A DNA stretch of 64,000 nucleotides. Origin: an uncultured Bacteroides sp. GTDB lineage: Bacteria; Bacteroidota; Bacteroidia; Bacteroidales; Bacteroidaceae. The stretch's first letter is position 1; each line of letters begins with the position of its first letter. A program made the position numbers and the translations under genes. Shown one piece after another: positions 14,347-22,435 of this stretch. The DNA lies in assembly GCA_900766195.1 (NCBI GenBank), contig CAAFUN010000017.1:21912-85911 (forward strand). The letters run 5' to 3'. The notes under the pieces were generated by a model. That model ran no database searches. It had not been told where the DNA came from and saw only the letters and a list, made by a program, of their open reading frames with translations.

Positions 14347-16755
14347 CAGGCTATATTTGTTCTTTAATTCTTCCACTCCGGATCCTGTAAAGTAATCTTC
14401 AATGAAACTCCAGCGTTGTTCATCACTCATCTCATTGTCAAAAAACAAGGTAAATAACTCTATCTGTTCCAAGAATATGCGTTCATTCTCATCCAGAATG
14501 AAATTACGATATTCACCGGAATCAACTATGCTTTGTAAACGGTCAGGTTCATTGAGACTGACTTGTACGCAAGGAGTGCCTCCACCCTCCACACTGAAAG
14601 AGAGGCAATCGAGCATAGATAAGAGATTGAGCAACATATTTAAATCAGAGAATGGAGTGCAGTAAAATAGCAAATGGTCTCCCTTCTTACCTATAATGCG
14701 CTGGGAAAACAGTTTTTGGTAGCGGGATAACAGCAGATCAAATCCTTTTGCCACAGTAAAAGACAGACTATTCTCATCTTTCTTTTTTACACTACTGATA
14801 TAGCTGACACTGCGCCCTTCTTCTGTGCGAGATTCTAATAGAGAACCTATAAAACGCTTGGCAGAGGGTACATCCATTCCATGCTCTGCAAAAACAGAGC
14901 GTAATTCCTCCTCATCAAACCGTCCCTTCGACTGACGAAGCTTTTCGGAGAATAAGGTCTTTAGGCTTCCAAACAAACCATCCATCCGTTGCTGTATAAT
15001 AGAGGCGTCTTCTTTTAAAAGAACCTCATGTTTTCCTACAGACACAGCCTGAGTACCTTCTAAGAGTGTGCCTTTATTAAGTTTCTGTTTAAACTCACGG
15101 TATCCCAATTCAGGAAAACATTCTTCCCAAAGTTTATCTAAAAATGCACTATACACAAAATCAGCACCTGCTACTTTAGAAAGGTACTGTTCATACTGCC
15201 TCACAAACAGATCGCTATTTTTTTCTTGAACATATCCTTCTACCAATAAATTCTGAGGGGATACACTTAACATTTTACTACCATAGCGTCGATTCAGATC
15301 ATCTTCTAGCCACAACAAAGCCGTTTTTATCAGCTGACTTAATTCCGCCTCATATTCCAACTTATTCTTTACTCGCGGAAGTTTTACCACAAATTCAAAA
15401 TCGGACAAAGAAATCAGCATTTCCTTTTTCTCCCCTTTCATACGATAAACTTCCATCAGTTTTTTCAAGATCAGTACCAACTGTTCTTGGGCAATGTTGC
15501 CTATCGTGTGAAGTCGCTTCATATAATAAAAGTCACGTTCATGAAAATCTGTCGCAGCAACTCCTCGAATGGCAGCATCGCGCGCTGCACGACCTATTTC
15601 TTGCACATAATCCACGAATGTACTTGGCGGAGCCACATGATAAATACGGTCTATATCACGGATATCTACCCCCATTCCAAAAGCTTTCGTTGCGACTATC
15701 ATCCTTTTCGTTCCCTCAGTAAACTCTCTCACAATAGTTGCTTTCTCTTCCTTATCCTTCTTTCCGTAATAAGACGAAACTAAATGCCAATCAACAGATT
15801 TCACCCATGTCTTCAGTTTCATATCAATTCCGCCGGCAAACGGATAATACATAATAGTCTTATGATCTTGCAAGAAATCTTCCACTCGATCTGCTATTAC
15901 GCGCTGTTTTGCTTTATCGTAAGTTTCTCCTTCCTCTACCCGAAGCTGATTAATATCAAAACCTATATTCATTCGCTTCACCACACCAACATAAAGCGCA
16001 CAAGGTTCCATCTGCAAAGATTTAATGGTCTCAAAAACCATATCACCACTTCCTTCAGGATTCCAAATAGCCGTTGCAGTTAATGCAAAAATAGGAAATG
16101 AATATCCAAGACTACTTTTTATATTTTTCAGATAACGTCCCAAGAACCAATAATCCACTCGGAATTCCTTTCCCCAAGTGGTCACAGTATGTGCCTCATC
16201 AACAACTAATAATCCGAGACGACGGTCACCTATAAAACGTTTAATATCATAAGATAGCAATAACTCAGGAGAAAGATAGAATAAGTCAACTTCTCCTTCG
16301 TGTACTTGCCGATAAACCTCCATTTTCTGTTCTGGTGAAAGATCGGATGAAGCATAAGCCACCTTATGATACCCCATATCCTGCAAACTCTCTACCTGAT
16401 CTAAAATTAAGGCTTTTAGCGGTGAAATCACAATGGTTAGTAAGCCATATTCACGCCCTAAATAAATGGCTGGTAATTGAAAAAGTAATGATTTTCCGGC
16501 ACCTGTTGGTGCTGTCAATAAAACATTATCAATATCTGCATTTAGCTCTGTTGCTTTTTCTGCCGCAACAATTACACTCTCAATCAACTGCCCCTGAGAA
16601 ATGCGAACGGTGTCTTTATTTTTGAAAAGATTAGTATAAACCTCCAATTCTCTAAACCCTTCATAACTATAAATGCTTTTTAGCAATTCATTTACACTTT
16701 TCCGAGCTTTTTTAGGCAGAGCTACATTCTTAATAGCAGATAGAGTATCAGCCAT
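14341..16755 (-). CDS. RecQ-like DEAH-box helicase
   Basis: An 804-residue SF2 helicase. Motif I is APTGAGKS (82-89), motif II is DEAH (186-189), and the RecQ-type aromatic loop follows as WGKEFRVDY. Motif V/VI is present as ATKAFGMGVDIRD and QEIGRAARD. The C-terminal half (about 400-804) shows no RQC zinc-binding Cys cluster and no HRDC domain that I can recognise, so this is a divergent RecQ relative and not the housekeeping RecQ. Role in DNA repair or defence is open. It converges with the HipA-like/DUF3037 pair with a 6-base overlap, which need not mean functional linkage. Confidence 0.8.
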   Translation of the reverse strand: MADTLSAIKNVALPKKARKSVNELLKSIYSYEGFRELEVYTNLFKNKDTVRISQGQLIESVIVAAEKATELNADIDNVLLTAPTGAGKSLLFQLPAIYLGREYGLLTIVISPLKALILDQVESLQDMGYHKVAYASSDLSPEQKMEVYRQVHEGEVDLFYLSPELLLSYDIKRFIGDRRLGLLVVDEAHTVTTWGKEFRVDYWFLGRYLKNIKSSLGYSFPIFALTATAIWNPEGSGDMVFETIKSLQMEPCALYVGVVKRMNIGFDINQLRVEEGETYDKAKQRVIADRVEDFLQDHKTIMYYPFAGGIDMKLKTWVKSVDWHLVSSYYGKKDKEEKATIVREFTEGTKRMIVATKAFGMGVDIRDIDRIYHVAPPSTFVDYVQEIGRAARDAAIRGVAATDFHERDFYYMKRLHTIGNIAQEQLVLILKKLMEVYRMKGEKKEMLISLSDFEFVVKLPRVKNKLEYEAELSQLIKTALLWLEDDLNRRYGSKMLSVSPQNLLVEGYVQEKNSDLFVRQYEQYLSKVAGADFVYSAFLDKLWEECFPELGYREFKQKLNKGTLLEGTQAVSVGKHEVLLKEDASIIQQRMDGLFGSLKTLFSEKLRQSKGRFDEEELRSVFAEHGMDVPSAKRFIGSLLESRTEEGRSVSYISSVKKKDENSLSFTVAKGFDLLLSRYQKLFSQRIIGKKGDHLLFYCTPFSDLNMLLNLLSMLDCLSFSVEGGGTPCVQVSLNEPDRLQSIVDSGEYRNFILDENERIFLEQIELFTLFFDNEMSDEQRWSFIEDYFTGSGVEELKNKYSLS

Positions 16756-16853
16756 CCTATTATTCTTTAAACATTAAGATTTCCTATGTTTCTACTTTTT
16801 ATATCTTCCTGAGTTACATCGCTTAGTACAACACCAAGCTCATATAAACTAAG

Positions 16854-16897
16854 AAGAGGCAATCCGTACCCATAACACCAGGTTCAGATTACCTCTT
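16854..16897 (-). terminator. Probable terminator after the DUF2795-like gene
   Basis: The arms at 16854-16864 and 16887-16897 pair over 11 positions. The single C/A mismatch on the plus strand becomes a G-U pair in minus-strand RNA, which points to minus-strand use. The following T-run is broken (TTCTTAGTTT). Confidence 0.45.
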
Positions 16898-16944
16898 TAT
16901 GTTTCAAATCGTCGTACTATGACGACAAATCTCCCAAAAGCGTA

Positions 16945-17166
16945 TCAATACTCCTCTTCATTAAAGAAGAAATCCTCTTTGCTAGGATAATCAGGCCAAA
17001 TGTCCTCAATGCTTTCATAAATTTCGCCTTCATCTTCCATCTCTTGTAGATTCTCAATCACTTCTAGCGGAGCACCCGAACGCATGGCATAATCAATAAG
17101 TTCATCCTTAGTTGCCGGCCAAGGAGCATCTTCAAGTTTAGAAGCTAATTCCAATGTCCAATACAT
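16945..17166 (-). CDS. DUF2795-like small acidic protein
   Basis: A 73-residue, very acidic soluble protein conserved in Bacteroidetes. It begins MYWTLELASKLEDAPWPATKDELIDYA and has an acidic C-terminal tail rich in Asp, Glu and Phe. The N-terminal helix-turn pattern resembles DUF2795 proteins, where the motif PxTKxELIxYA followed by GAPxxVIENLQ is usual. No function is known. It stands alone between the helicase gene and the cobalamin adenosyltransferase gene, both on the same strand, and has a possible terminator of its own. Confidence 0.75.
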   Translation of the reverse strand: MYWTLELASKLEDAPWPATKDELIDYAMRSGAPLEVIENLQEMEDEGEIYESIEDIWPDYPSKEDFFFNEEEY

Positions 17167-17241
17167 AACAATTTAAAGTATTAAAATTGTGAATATTTAA
17201 ATACAAATTTCTAATTTTCGGCAAAAGTATAACAAAATATT

Positions 17242-17805
17242 TCACATACAACTATTATTCCAAAATATTTCATCTTTTTTCTCATCATAGTTTATCTTTC
17301 TTGATAAAACAAACAAGTAGTCAGACAGACGGTTAACATAAGCCAATAACTCTGAAGGAATTTCAACTTGTTCTGCTAAAGTTAAGATTCGGCGTTCTGC
17401 ACGTCGGCAGATTGTACGACAAATATGAGCAACAGCTGCACCTCTACTCCCACCGGGTAAAATAAATGCATGCAATGGCGCTAAGTCATCTTCCATGCGA
17501 TCTATTTCTTTTTCCATACATTCTACGTCATTCACAGAAAGGATACTTGCCGGATGAGGTTCCATTTTATCACGATCAGTCGCTAAATAAGACCCTATCC
17601 TAAAAAGCCGATGTTGTATTCCTTGTACAAAAAGCAGTTCTTCACCATCAGACAAATAAGTGATAAGCAATCCTAAATTAGAATTAAGCTCATCAACCGT
17701 GCCATAAGCTTCAAGTCGAATATGCGTTTTAGAAACTCTCGTTCCGCCCACAAGAGATGTGGTGCCCTTATCCCCGGTCTTAGTATATACAAGACTTTTT
17801 TTCAT
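17242..17805 (-). CDS. Cob(I)alamin adenosyltransferase, PduO type
   Basis: A 187-residue enzyme that transfers the adenosyl group of ATP to cob(I)alamin to make adenosylcobalamin in the cytoplasm. The N-terminal ATP-binding segment is typical (YTKTGDKGTTSLVGG, then the VDELNSNLG helix). The C-terminal half has the conserved Arg-rich helix (HICRTICRRAERR) and YVNRLSDYLFVLSR. Length matches the family (180-190). In Bacteroidales the product serves methylmalonyl-CoA mutase and similar B12 enzymes. No B12 riboswitch is seen upstream. The start ATG is 44 bases from the next gene on the same strand. Confidence 0.93.
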   Translation of the reverse strand: MKKSLVYTKTGDKGTTSLVGGTRVSKTHIRLEAYGTVDELNSNLGLLITYLSDGEELLFVQGIQHRLFRIGSYLATDRDKMEPHPASILSVNDVECMEKEIDRMEDDLAPLHAFILPGGSRGAAVAHICRTICRRAERRILTLAEQVEIPSELLAYVNRLSDYLFVLSRKINYDEKKDEIFWNNSCM

Positions 17806-17849
17806 GGTAGTGTATCTTTAGTAAATATAGAGAAAACACAATATAGCAG

Positions 17850-18506
17850 TCAGAAGTTGACGATATAGGCTTGTTTTATTTTAGTTTTATCGAAAAAAAG
17901 TATTCCAAGATCATATAAATCGAACGAAATACCAGTACGTTCATCACTTTCCATATCTTTCCAAAGCATCTTCATTGCCTTTGAATAATGAATACCTTCC
18001 ACTACAAAGATGGATCTGTTAGCCACACGTGAAGCACAAACATTAAAAACTTGTTTCACAAGCTCCGGATGTCTATAATCATGCAAATAAAGAAAATCAA
18101 CCGGGACATTGCTTTCAAGAAAAAGTTCGGATACTTCTGAAGCTGCCGTATAGTCAGCCGCTATTTTTCCTGATTTTAAATATAGCGAAGAAGCGGAAAT
18201 TGTGCCAAAATCAACAATCGTTGCAGGTTGCGCATAATTCACCAATCTAAACAACAGACGTTTAACTTTTTTGGATTCATAACTCCAATGATTATTTCTT
18301 TGAGATGCCATTTTTTTCTCCTCAATATGCAGTTCTCCATATCGGTAATAAGGAGTCTTTTGGAAAAAGACCTGTGTAATTAAATCAAACGCAAAAGGGG
18401 AGTGAACTCCGTATCCACGGCGATGACGGAAACGGCATAACCAAATGAATGGACGTGCTAAAGCCAAGGTAATACGATTCATAGTAGTTCTAGAATTTAA
18501 GCACAA
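17850..18506 (-). CDS. Class I methyltransferase-like protein
   Basis: A 218-residue cytoplasmic protein of a family found in Bacteroidetes. The N-terminal part has RHRRGYGVHSPFAFDLI, a conserved block in this group. The centre (IVDFGTISASSLYL) looks like a SAM-binding glycine loop, but with a weak glycine pattern. Strands near 130 and 165 fit a Rossmann fold of the O-methyltransferase type. No catalytic residues can be assigned, and enzymatic activity is uncertain. An internal Met at residue 9 (MNRITLALARP) is an equally good start. The gene precedes the adenosyltransferase gene by 44 bases and may share its transcript. Confidence 0.6.
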   Translation of the reverse strand: MCLNSRTTMNRITLALARPFIWLCRFRHRRGYGVHSPFAFDLITQVFFQKTPYYRYGELHIEEKKMASQRNNHWSYESKKVKRLLFRLVNYAQPATIVDFGTISASSLYLKSGKIAADYTAASEVSELFLESNVPVDFLYLHDYRHPELVKQVFNVCASRVANRSIFVVEGIHYSKAMKMLWKDMESDERTGISFDLYDLGILFFDKTKIKQAYIVNF

Positions 18507-18544
18507 AAATAACCAAAATGAAAGAGAATATTATTATAAATATC

Positions 18545-18582
18545 AAAAAAAGTCTGACTTCCTATTGAAAGTCAGACTTTTT
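18545..18582 (-). terminator. Terminator after tRNA-Leu
   Basis: AGTCTGACTT (18551-18560) pairs with AAGTCAGACT (18569-18578). On the minus strand six T follow (18550-18545). A T-run also follows on the plus strand, so it could work in both directions. Confidence 0.75.
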
Positions 18583-18583
18583 G

Positions 18584-18667
18584 TACCCAGACCCGGGGTC
18601 GAACCGGGATGGAAGTGAATCCACTGGTGTTTGAGACCAGCGCGTCTACCGATTCCGCCATCTGGGC
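18584..18667 (-). tRNA. tRNA-Leu (anticodon CAA)
   Basis: A class II tRNA of 84 bases. The acceptor stem GCCCAGA pairs with TCTGGGT (first pair G-U), and the discriminator is A. The anticodon stem CTGGT/ACCAG holds the loop CTCAAAC, giving CAA, which reads UUG. The T-arm contains GGTTCGACCCC. It has a strong promoter at 18693-18723 and a terminator directly downstream. Confidence 0.95.
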
Positions 18668-18692
18668 ATCTTTGTCCTTCGTTAAATGCGGT

Positions 18693-18723
18693 GCAAAGAT
18701 AGGTGTTTTTTTTATATTCGCAA
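18693..18723 (-). promoter_or_regulatory. Promoter of tRNA-Leu
   Basis: On the minus strand TTG is followed after 19 bases by TATCTTTGC (18701-18693), an excellent match to the Bacteroidetes -33/-7 pair. It lies about 26 bases before the tRNA. Confidence 0.75.
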
Positions 18724-18826
18724 TACTTTTCCTAAAAAAAAGGAAATAGAAAGAAAAAGCATATGCAGTTACTTATCATATATAAAAATATACAGTAACT
18801 TAGCAGAAACTTTTAATACATACGAT

Positions 18827-19912
18827 ATGGCTACAAATAAGGACAAATTTTGTGTAATAATGGGAGGAGGAATCGGAAGTCGTTTCTGGCCTTTCAGTCG
18901 CAAGAATCTCCCTAAGCAGTTTTTAGATTTTTTTGGAACAGGACGATCATTGTTACAACAAACGTTCGACCGTTTTAATAAGTTGATCCCGACAGAAAAT
19001 ATACTTGTCGTCACAAATGATTTATATGCCGATCTTGTAAAACAACAGCTACCCGAATTAGCTCCTGAACAGATATTACTAGAACCTACGAGAAGAAATA
19101 CAGCTCCATGCATTGCGTGGGCTGCATATCATATTCAAGCACTCAACCCTAATGCAAATATTGTAGTCGCTCCATCCGATCATTTAATCCTGAAAGAAAC
19201 AGAGTTTCTTTCAGCTATAGAAAAAGGGTTGGAATTTGTCTCGCAGTCTGAGAATTTATTAACGCTAGGCATTAAACCAAATCGCCCTGAAACGGGATAT
19301 GGATATATTCAGATAGCAGAGCAAACCGGGGATAACTTTTACAAAGTAAAAACATTTACAGAAAAGCCCGAATTAGAACTAGCTAAAGTATTTGTAGAAA
19401 GTGGGGAATTTTATTGGAATTCCGGTATATTTATGTGGAACGTCAAATCTATCATCAACGCAATAAACACTCTTGTTCCAGAAATTTCATCGAAGCTTGA
19501 GCCTGGAAAAGAAGCATATTGCACTCCAAAAGAAAAAGCTTATATTGATGAAAACTTTCCTGCATGTCCTAATGTGTCAGTAGATTTCGGTATCATGGAA
19601 AAAGCAGAGAATGTGTACGTTTCCTTAGGAGACTTTGGTTGGTCTGATTTGGGTACTTGGGGCTCACTCTATGAGCTTTCAGAAAAAGATAAAGAAGGCA
19701 ATATAACTCTAAAATGCAATACTCTCCTATATAACAGCAAAAACAATATTATAGTATTGCCAGATAACAAACTGGCCGTTATAGAAGGATTAGACAATTA
19801 TCTTATAGCAGAATCAGACAACGTGTTATTGATCTGCAAAAAAGATGAGGAACATGCTATACGGAAATATGTAAATGACGCTCAACTAAAAATGGGAGAA
19901 GATTACATCTAA
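18827..19912 (+). CDS. manC: Mannose-1-phosphate guanylyltransferase
   Basis: A 361-residue nucleotidyltransferase that makes GDP-mannose from mannose-1-phosphate and GTP. It supplies mannose and fucose for surface polysaccharides and glycoproteins. The N-terminal nucleotide-binding motif is GGGIGSRFWPFSR followed by PKQF. Further family motifs are EPTRRNTAP, VAPSDHLI, FTEKPE and WNSGIFMW. The C-terminal phosphomannose-isomerase half of long ManC proteins is absent. The start at 18827 (MATNKDKF) is chosen because earlier in-frame ATGs lie inside the divergent tRNA-Leu promoter. A strong terminator follows. Confidence 0.93.
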   Translation: MATNKDKFCVIMGGGIGSRFWPFSRKNLPKQFLDFFGTGRSLLQQTFDRFNKLIPTENILVVTNDLYADLVKQQLPELAPEQILLEPTRRNTAPCIAWAAYHIQALNPNANIVVAPSDHLILKETEFLSAIEKGLEFVSQSENLLTLGIKPNRPETGYGYIQIAEQTGDNFYKVKTFTEKPELELAKVFVESGEFYWNSGIFMWNVKSIINAINTLVPEISSKLEPGKEAYCTPKEKAYIDENFPACPNVSVDFGIMEKAENVYVSLGDFGWSDLGTWGSLYELSEKDKEGNITLKCNTLLYNSKNNIIVLPDNKLAVIEGLDNYLIAESDNVLLICKKDEEHAIRKYVNDAQLKMGEDYI

Positions 19913-19932
19913 AAGACAAAATATCCAAACTT

Positions 19933-19975
19933 AAAGCGGAAGCAGATTTTTTATTACCTGCTTCCGCTTTTTTTG
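19933..19975 (+). terminator. Intrinsic terminator after the guanylyltransferase gene
   Basis: AAAGCGGAAGCAG (19933-19945) pairs perfectly with CTGCTTCCGCTTT (19958-19970), followed by a T-run. Confidence 0.85.
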
Positions 19976-20001
19976 TTCATATAGGAGGATATAAACAAAT
20001 A

Positions 20002-20409
20002 CTAGCTCTCTTTTGATGTTAAAGCTTCACGGATAGCAGTTGCTACTGCCATAAACTCATCAGGAGAAAGTTTAAGTTTAGGATTAGAAAACAACATATC
20101 AGATTCATGCTGAATAGGTATGAGGTGAATGTGAGCATGAGGAACTTCTAAGCCTATGACAGCTTCTCCAACTTTTTTGCAATGAAAAGCTTTCTGTATA
20201 GCAGAAGCTATCTGCTTGGCAAACACGTGCATCTCCGCCAAATCTTCATCATTCAGATCAAAGATATAATCTACCTCTTGTTTAGGCACTACCAAAGTAT
20301 GGCCTTTAACTAGAGGATTGATATCCAAAAAAGCAAAGAATTTATCATTCTCTGCTACTTTATAACAGGGAATTTCACCTTTAACGATTTTACTAAATAT
20401 TGTTGCCAT
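20002..20409 (-). CDS. HIT family nucleotide-binding protein
   Basis: A 135-residue histidine-triad protein. Members are small dimeric nucleotide hydrolases or transferases of the Hint/HinT type. The motif HAHIHLIPI gives the triad, and the N-terminal block IFSKIVKGEIPCYKV and FLDINPLVKGHTLVVPK are standard. It follows greA on the same strand with a 50-base gap that holds a hairpin. Physiological substrate is not known. Confidence 0.93.
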   Translation of the reverse strand: MATIFSKIVKGEIPCYKVAENDKFFAFLDINPLVKGHTLVVPKQEVDYIFDLNDEDLAEMHVFAKQIASAIQKAFHCKKVGEAVIGLEVPHAHIHLIPIQHESDMLFSNPKLKLSPDEFMAVATAIREALTSKES

Positions 20410-20426
20410 GAGTTTGATATATAAAA

Positions 20427-20456
20427 TAAGGCAAGCCCCAATAAAGACTTGCCTTA
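20427..20456 (-). terminator. Hairpin between greA and the HIT gene
   Basis: TAAGGCAAG (20427-20435) pairs with CTTGCCTTA (20448-20456). On the minus strand it is followed by TATTTTATAT, a weak T-tract. It may cause partial termination after greA. Confidence 0.5.
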
Positions 20457-20459
20457 ATA

Positions 20460-20924
20460 TTAAAATGAAATGTTTAAAACTTCAAGATTGATCATTCCTT
20501 GAGGAACCTTAATTTCAGCAACTTCCCCTACTTTCTTTCCTAAAAGTCCCTGCGCAATGGGAGTAGTTACAGAGATTTTTCCTTCTTTCAAGTTAGCCTC
20601 ACTCTCTGATACGATAGTATAAACCATCTTTATTCCGTTCTTTACATTCTTAAGTTCAACTTTGTTCAGTATTTGAACAGAATCAGTCTTCAATTTAGAT
20701 TCATCAATAATTTTTGCATCAGCAATTATGACCTTCAATTTATTGATTTTCATCTCAAGCATACCTTGCGCTTCTTTTGCTGCATCATATTCAGCATTTT
20801 CGGATAAATCGCCTTTATCACGTGCTTCGGCAATGGCAGCCGAAATTTTGGGACGCTCTACCGTCTCCAACTCTTTCAGTTCGGCTAATAACTTCTTGTA
20901 GCCTTCTTCTGACATGTAAGCCAT
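20460..20924 (-). CDS. greA: Transcription elongation factor GreA
   Basis: A 154-residue factor that rescues backtracked RNA polymerase by stimulating cleavage of the transcript. The N-terminal coiled coil has the acidic tip DKGDLSENAEYDAAKEAQ with the functional Asp/Glu residues, and the C-terminal FKBP-like domain has TPIAQGLLGKKVGEV. The start MAYMSEEGY at 20924 is chosen because a rare, strong ribosome binding site (AGGAGG) lies 7 bases before it. An upstream in-frame ATG has none. Between promoter and start lies a terminator-like hairpin, listed separately. Confidence 0.93.
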   Translation of the reverse strand: MAYMSEEGYKKLLAELKELETVERPKISAAIAEARDKGDLSENAEYDAAKEAQGMLEMKINKLKVIIADAKIIDESKLKTDSVQILNKVELKNVKNGIKMVYTIVSESEANLKEGKISVTTPIAQGLLGKKVGEVAEIKVPQGMINLEVLNISF

Positions 20925-20958
20925 ACTATTTCCTCCTATATTTATAATTGTATATAAC

Positions 20959-20992
20959 AAAAAAGAATTCCAACATGGTCAGCATGCTGGAA
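20959..20992 (-). terminator. Terminator-like hairpin in the greA leader
   Basis: The arms at 20983-20992 and 20968-20977 pair over 10 positions in minus-strand RNA (one G-U) around a 5-base loop. The tract TTCTTTTTT follows at once. It lies downstream of a strong promoter (21012-21043) and 35 bases before the greA ATG. It could attenuate greA or simply end the transcript of the gene upstream (stop at 21086). Confidence 0.7.
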
Positions 20993-21011
20993 CCCTCTCA
21001 AATTTTCTTTT

Positions 21012-21043
21012 GCAAAGATAAACTTTTAAATGATTCGTGTCAA
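21012..21043 (-). promoter_or_regulatory. Promoter of greA
   Basis: On the minus strand TTG is followed after 20 bases by TATCTTTGC (21020-21012), a full match to the Bacteroidetes pattern. The predicted transcript starts just before the leader hairpin. Confidence 0.75.
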
Positions 21044-21085
21044 GTAAAAACAGCTGTTATGTAACATATTTCATCAGTACACTCT

Positions 21086-22237
21086 CTATAACAGCGCTTT
21101 AACAGCAGCATCCAAATCCTTTATTGTTTCACCACGAGCACTTAACTCACTGTTTCTATTAATAAGGAATAGAGATGGAACACTCTTTACATTATAAGTT
21201 GCAGCCACTGAAGAATAAATACCGTTGGCATCACGTACACAAACCCAAGGTAAATTGTCAGTCGAAGTCTTCCAGAAGTGCTCATCGGCATCCAAAGAGA
21301 CCTGATAGATCTCAAAGCCTTGCCCTACATATTTTTTATAAAGGTCACGTAGAGTAAAATTGTGAGAGCTGGATATAGCACTTTGATAAATTGTAAAATC
21401 AAGTAGAACTACTTTACCTTTCAAATCACTCAACTTACGGACATTACCTTTCATATCACGAAGGCTTATATCAATGATACCCGTCTCTGTAACAGACTTC
21501 TCTGGCAGTTGTAGCACTTTCTGCTTAGGTTGACGAGTATTCTTCATTCCTTTTATCACAATATTATAAAGATTTTTAGAACGATCCGCGTGAGGATAAG
21601 AGTTATTCAGACTCGTAGCAACTGCAGCAAAGCACTTTACATCATCTTTATTATTCAAAGGATCAAAAATTAGATAGCCATTCAGCTTTTGGAATAAAGC
21701 GAAATAGGCTGCTGCAGTATTTGGAGCAGAAAATATATAATGAATCTTCACATCATCTTTATAATTTTTCAGCAATATCGCCAGACTATCTTCAAACACA
21801 TCAGCACCTATCTGGTGTGCTTGAGCCGCCTTATTCAAAAGATCTATACTATTCTGTAGCTGCAACTGCTTTAAAGCAAGTTCTTTTATCTTAGTACTAT
21901 TTGGAGATCCTTCTACAGAGTATCCTGTTGCAAAGTCTTTATAAGGAGCTTTTATTTGAACTGTCTCAGTCGAATCTATCGAGAAGTTAATTATTTTATC
22001 ATCAAGCCGCAAACGGTAAAATTCAGGAGACTCTGGTCGAAGCTGTTTAAAGCTAAAGGATCCATTACCTTTCAACTTCACAGAATCCAGAGGAGCAATT
22101 CCTTCCAACCCTAAAGCCTCCAGATACAACATCTTCCCATCTGCACCAGACACATCGCCTTCTACTTTAAATTTAGGTTCCGAATTACAAGCAATTAATG
22201 CCAATACAATCAGCGCAACACTACAGATTTTTTTCAT
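21086..22237 (-). CDS. Thioredoxin-like lipoprotein without catalytic cysteines
   Basis: A 383-residue envelope lipoprotein (lipobox LIAC, Cys 17). The N-terminal half is a DUF4369-like beta domain (about 25-125), with a helical middle. The C-terminal third is a thioredoxin/AhpC-TSA fold: KVVLLDFTIYQSA, FEIYQVSLDADEHFWK, and the cis-Pro segment VKSVPSLFLI. The usual CxxC after the first strand is replaced by a Ser/Ala/Ile stretch, so it cannot be a normal disulfide reductase. It may bind a ligand or be a scaffold. It has its own promoter. Confidence 0.85.
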   Translation of the reverse strand: MKKICSVALIVLALIACNSEPKFKVEGDVSGADGKMLYLEALGLEGIAPLDSVKLKGNGSFSFKQLRPESPEFYRLRLDDKIINFSIDSTETVQIKAPYKDFATGYSVEGSPNSTKIKELALKQLQLQNSIDLLNKAAQAHQIGADVFEDSLAILLKNYKDDVKIHYIFSAPNTAAAYFALFQKLNGYLIFDPLNNKDDVKCFAAVATSLNNSYPHADRSKNLYNIVIKGMKNTRQPKQKVLQLPEKSVTETGIIDISLRDMKGNVRKLSDLKGKVVLLDFTIYQSAISSSHNFTLRDLYKKYVGQGFEIYQVSLDADEHFWKTSTDNLPWVCVRDANGIYSSVAATYNVKSVPSLFLINRNSELSARGETIKDLDAAVKALL

Positions 22238-22262
22238 ACTTATTCAATAATATAAAGAACGT

Positions 22263-22292
22263 GCAAATATAGTTCTTTTCAAGTTTAGTCAA
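22263..22292 (-). promoter_or_regulatory. Promoter of the thioredoxin-like lipoprotein gene
   Basis: On the minus strand TTTG is followed after 18 bases by TATATTTGC (22271-22263), about 26 bases before the start codon. Confidence 0.65.
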
Positions 22293-22388
22293 AGCATTTT
22301 TCAACTCTTCTTAAATATAGGTAAGGCAAAAAGGGATAAAAGCCTAAACTTTTTATCTCATTTCCACGGTTTTACATGAATATTTAGT

Positions 22389-22397
22389 TATCTTTGC
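22389..22397 (+). promoter_or_regulatory. -7 promoter element of pnp
   Basis: TATCTTTGC is a perfect match to the consensus and lies 38 bases before the pnp start codon. Confidence 0.65.
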
Positions 22398-22435
22398 CCG
22401 AATTTTGAAAGAAAATTATAGATAAAACATTTTTT

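Noticed and set aside
17806..17849. B12 riboswitch before the cobalamin adenosyltransferase gene
   Set aside because: The gap has only 44 bases and no B12-box sequence; a cobalamin riboswitch would not fit.
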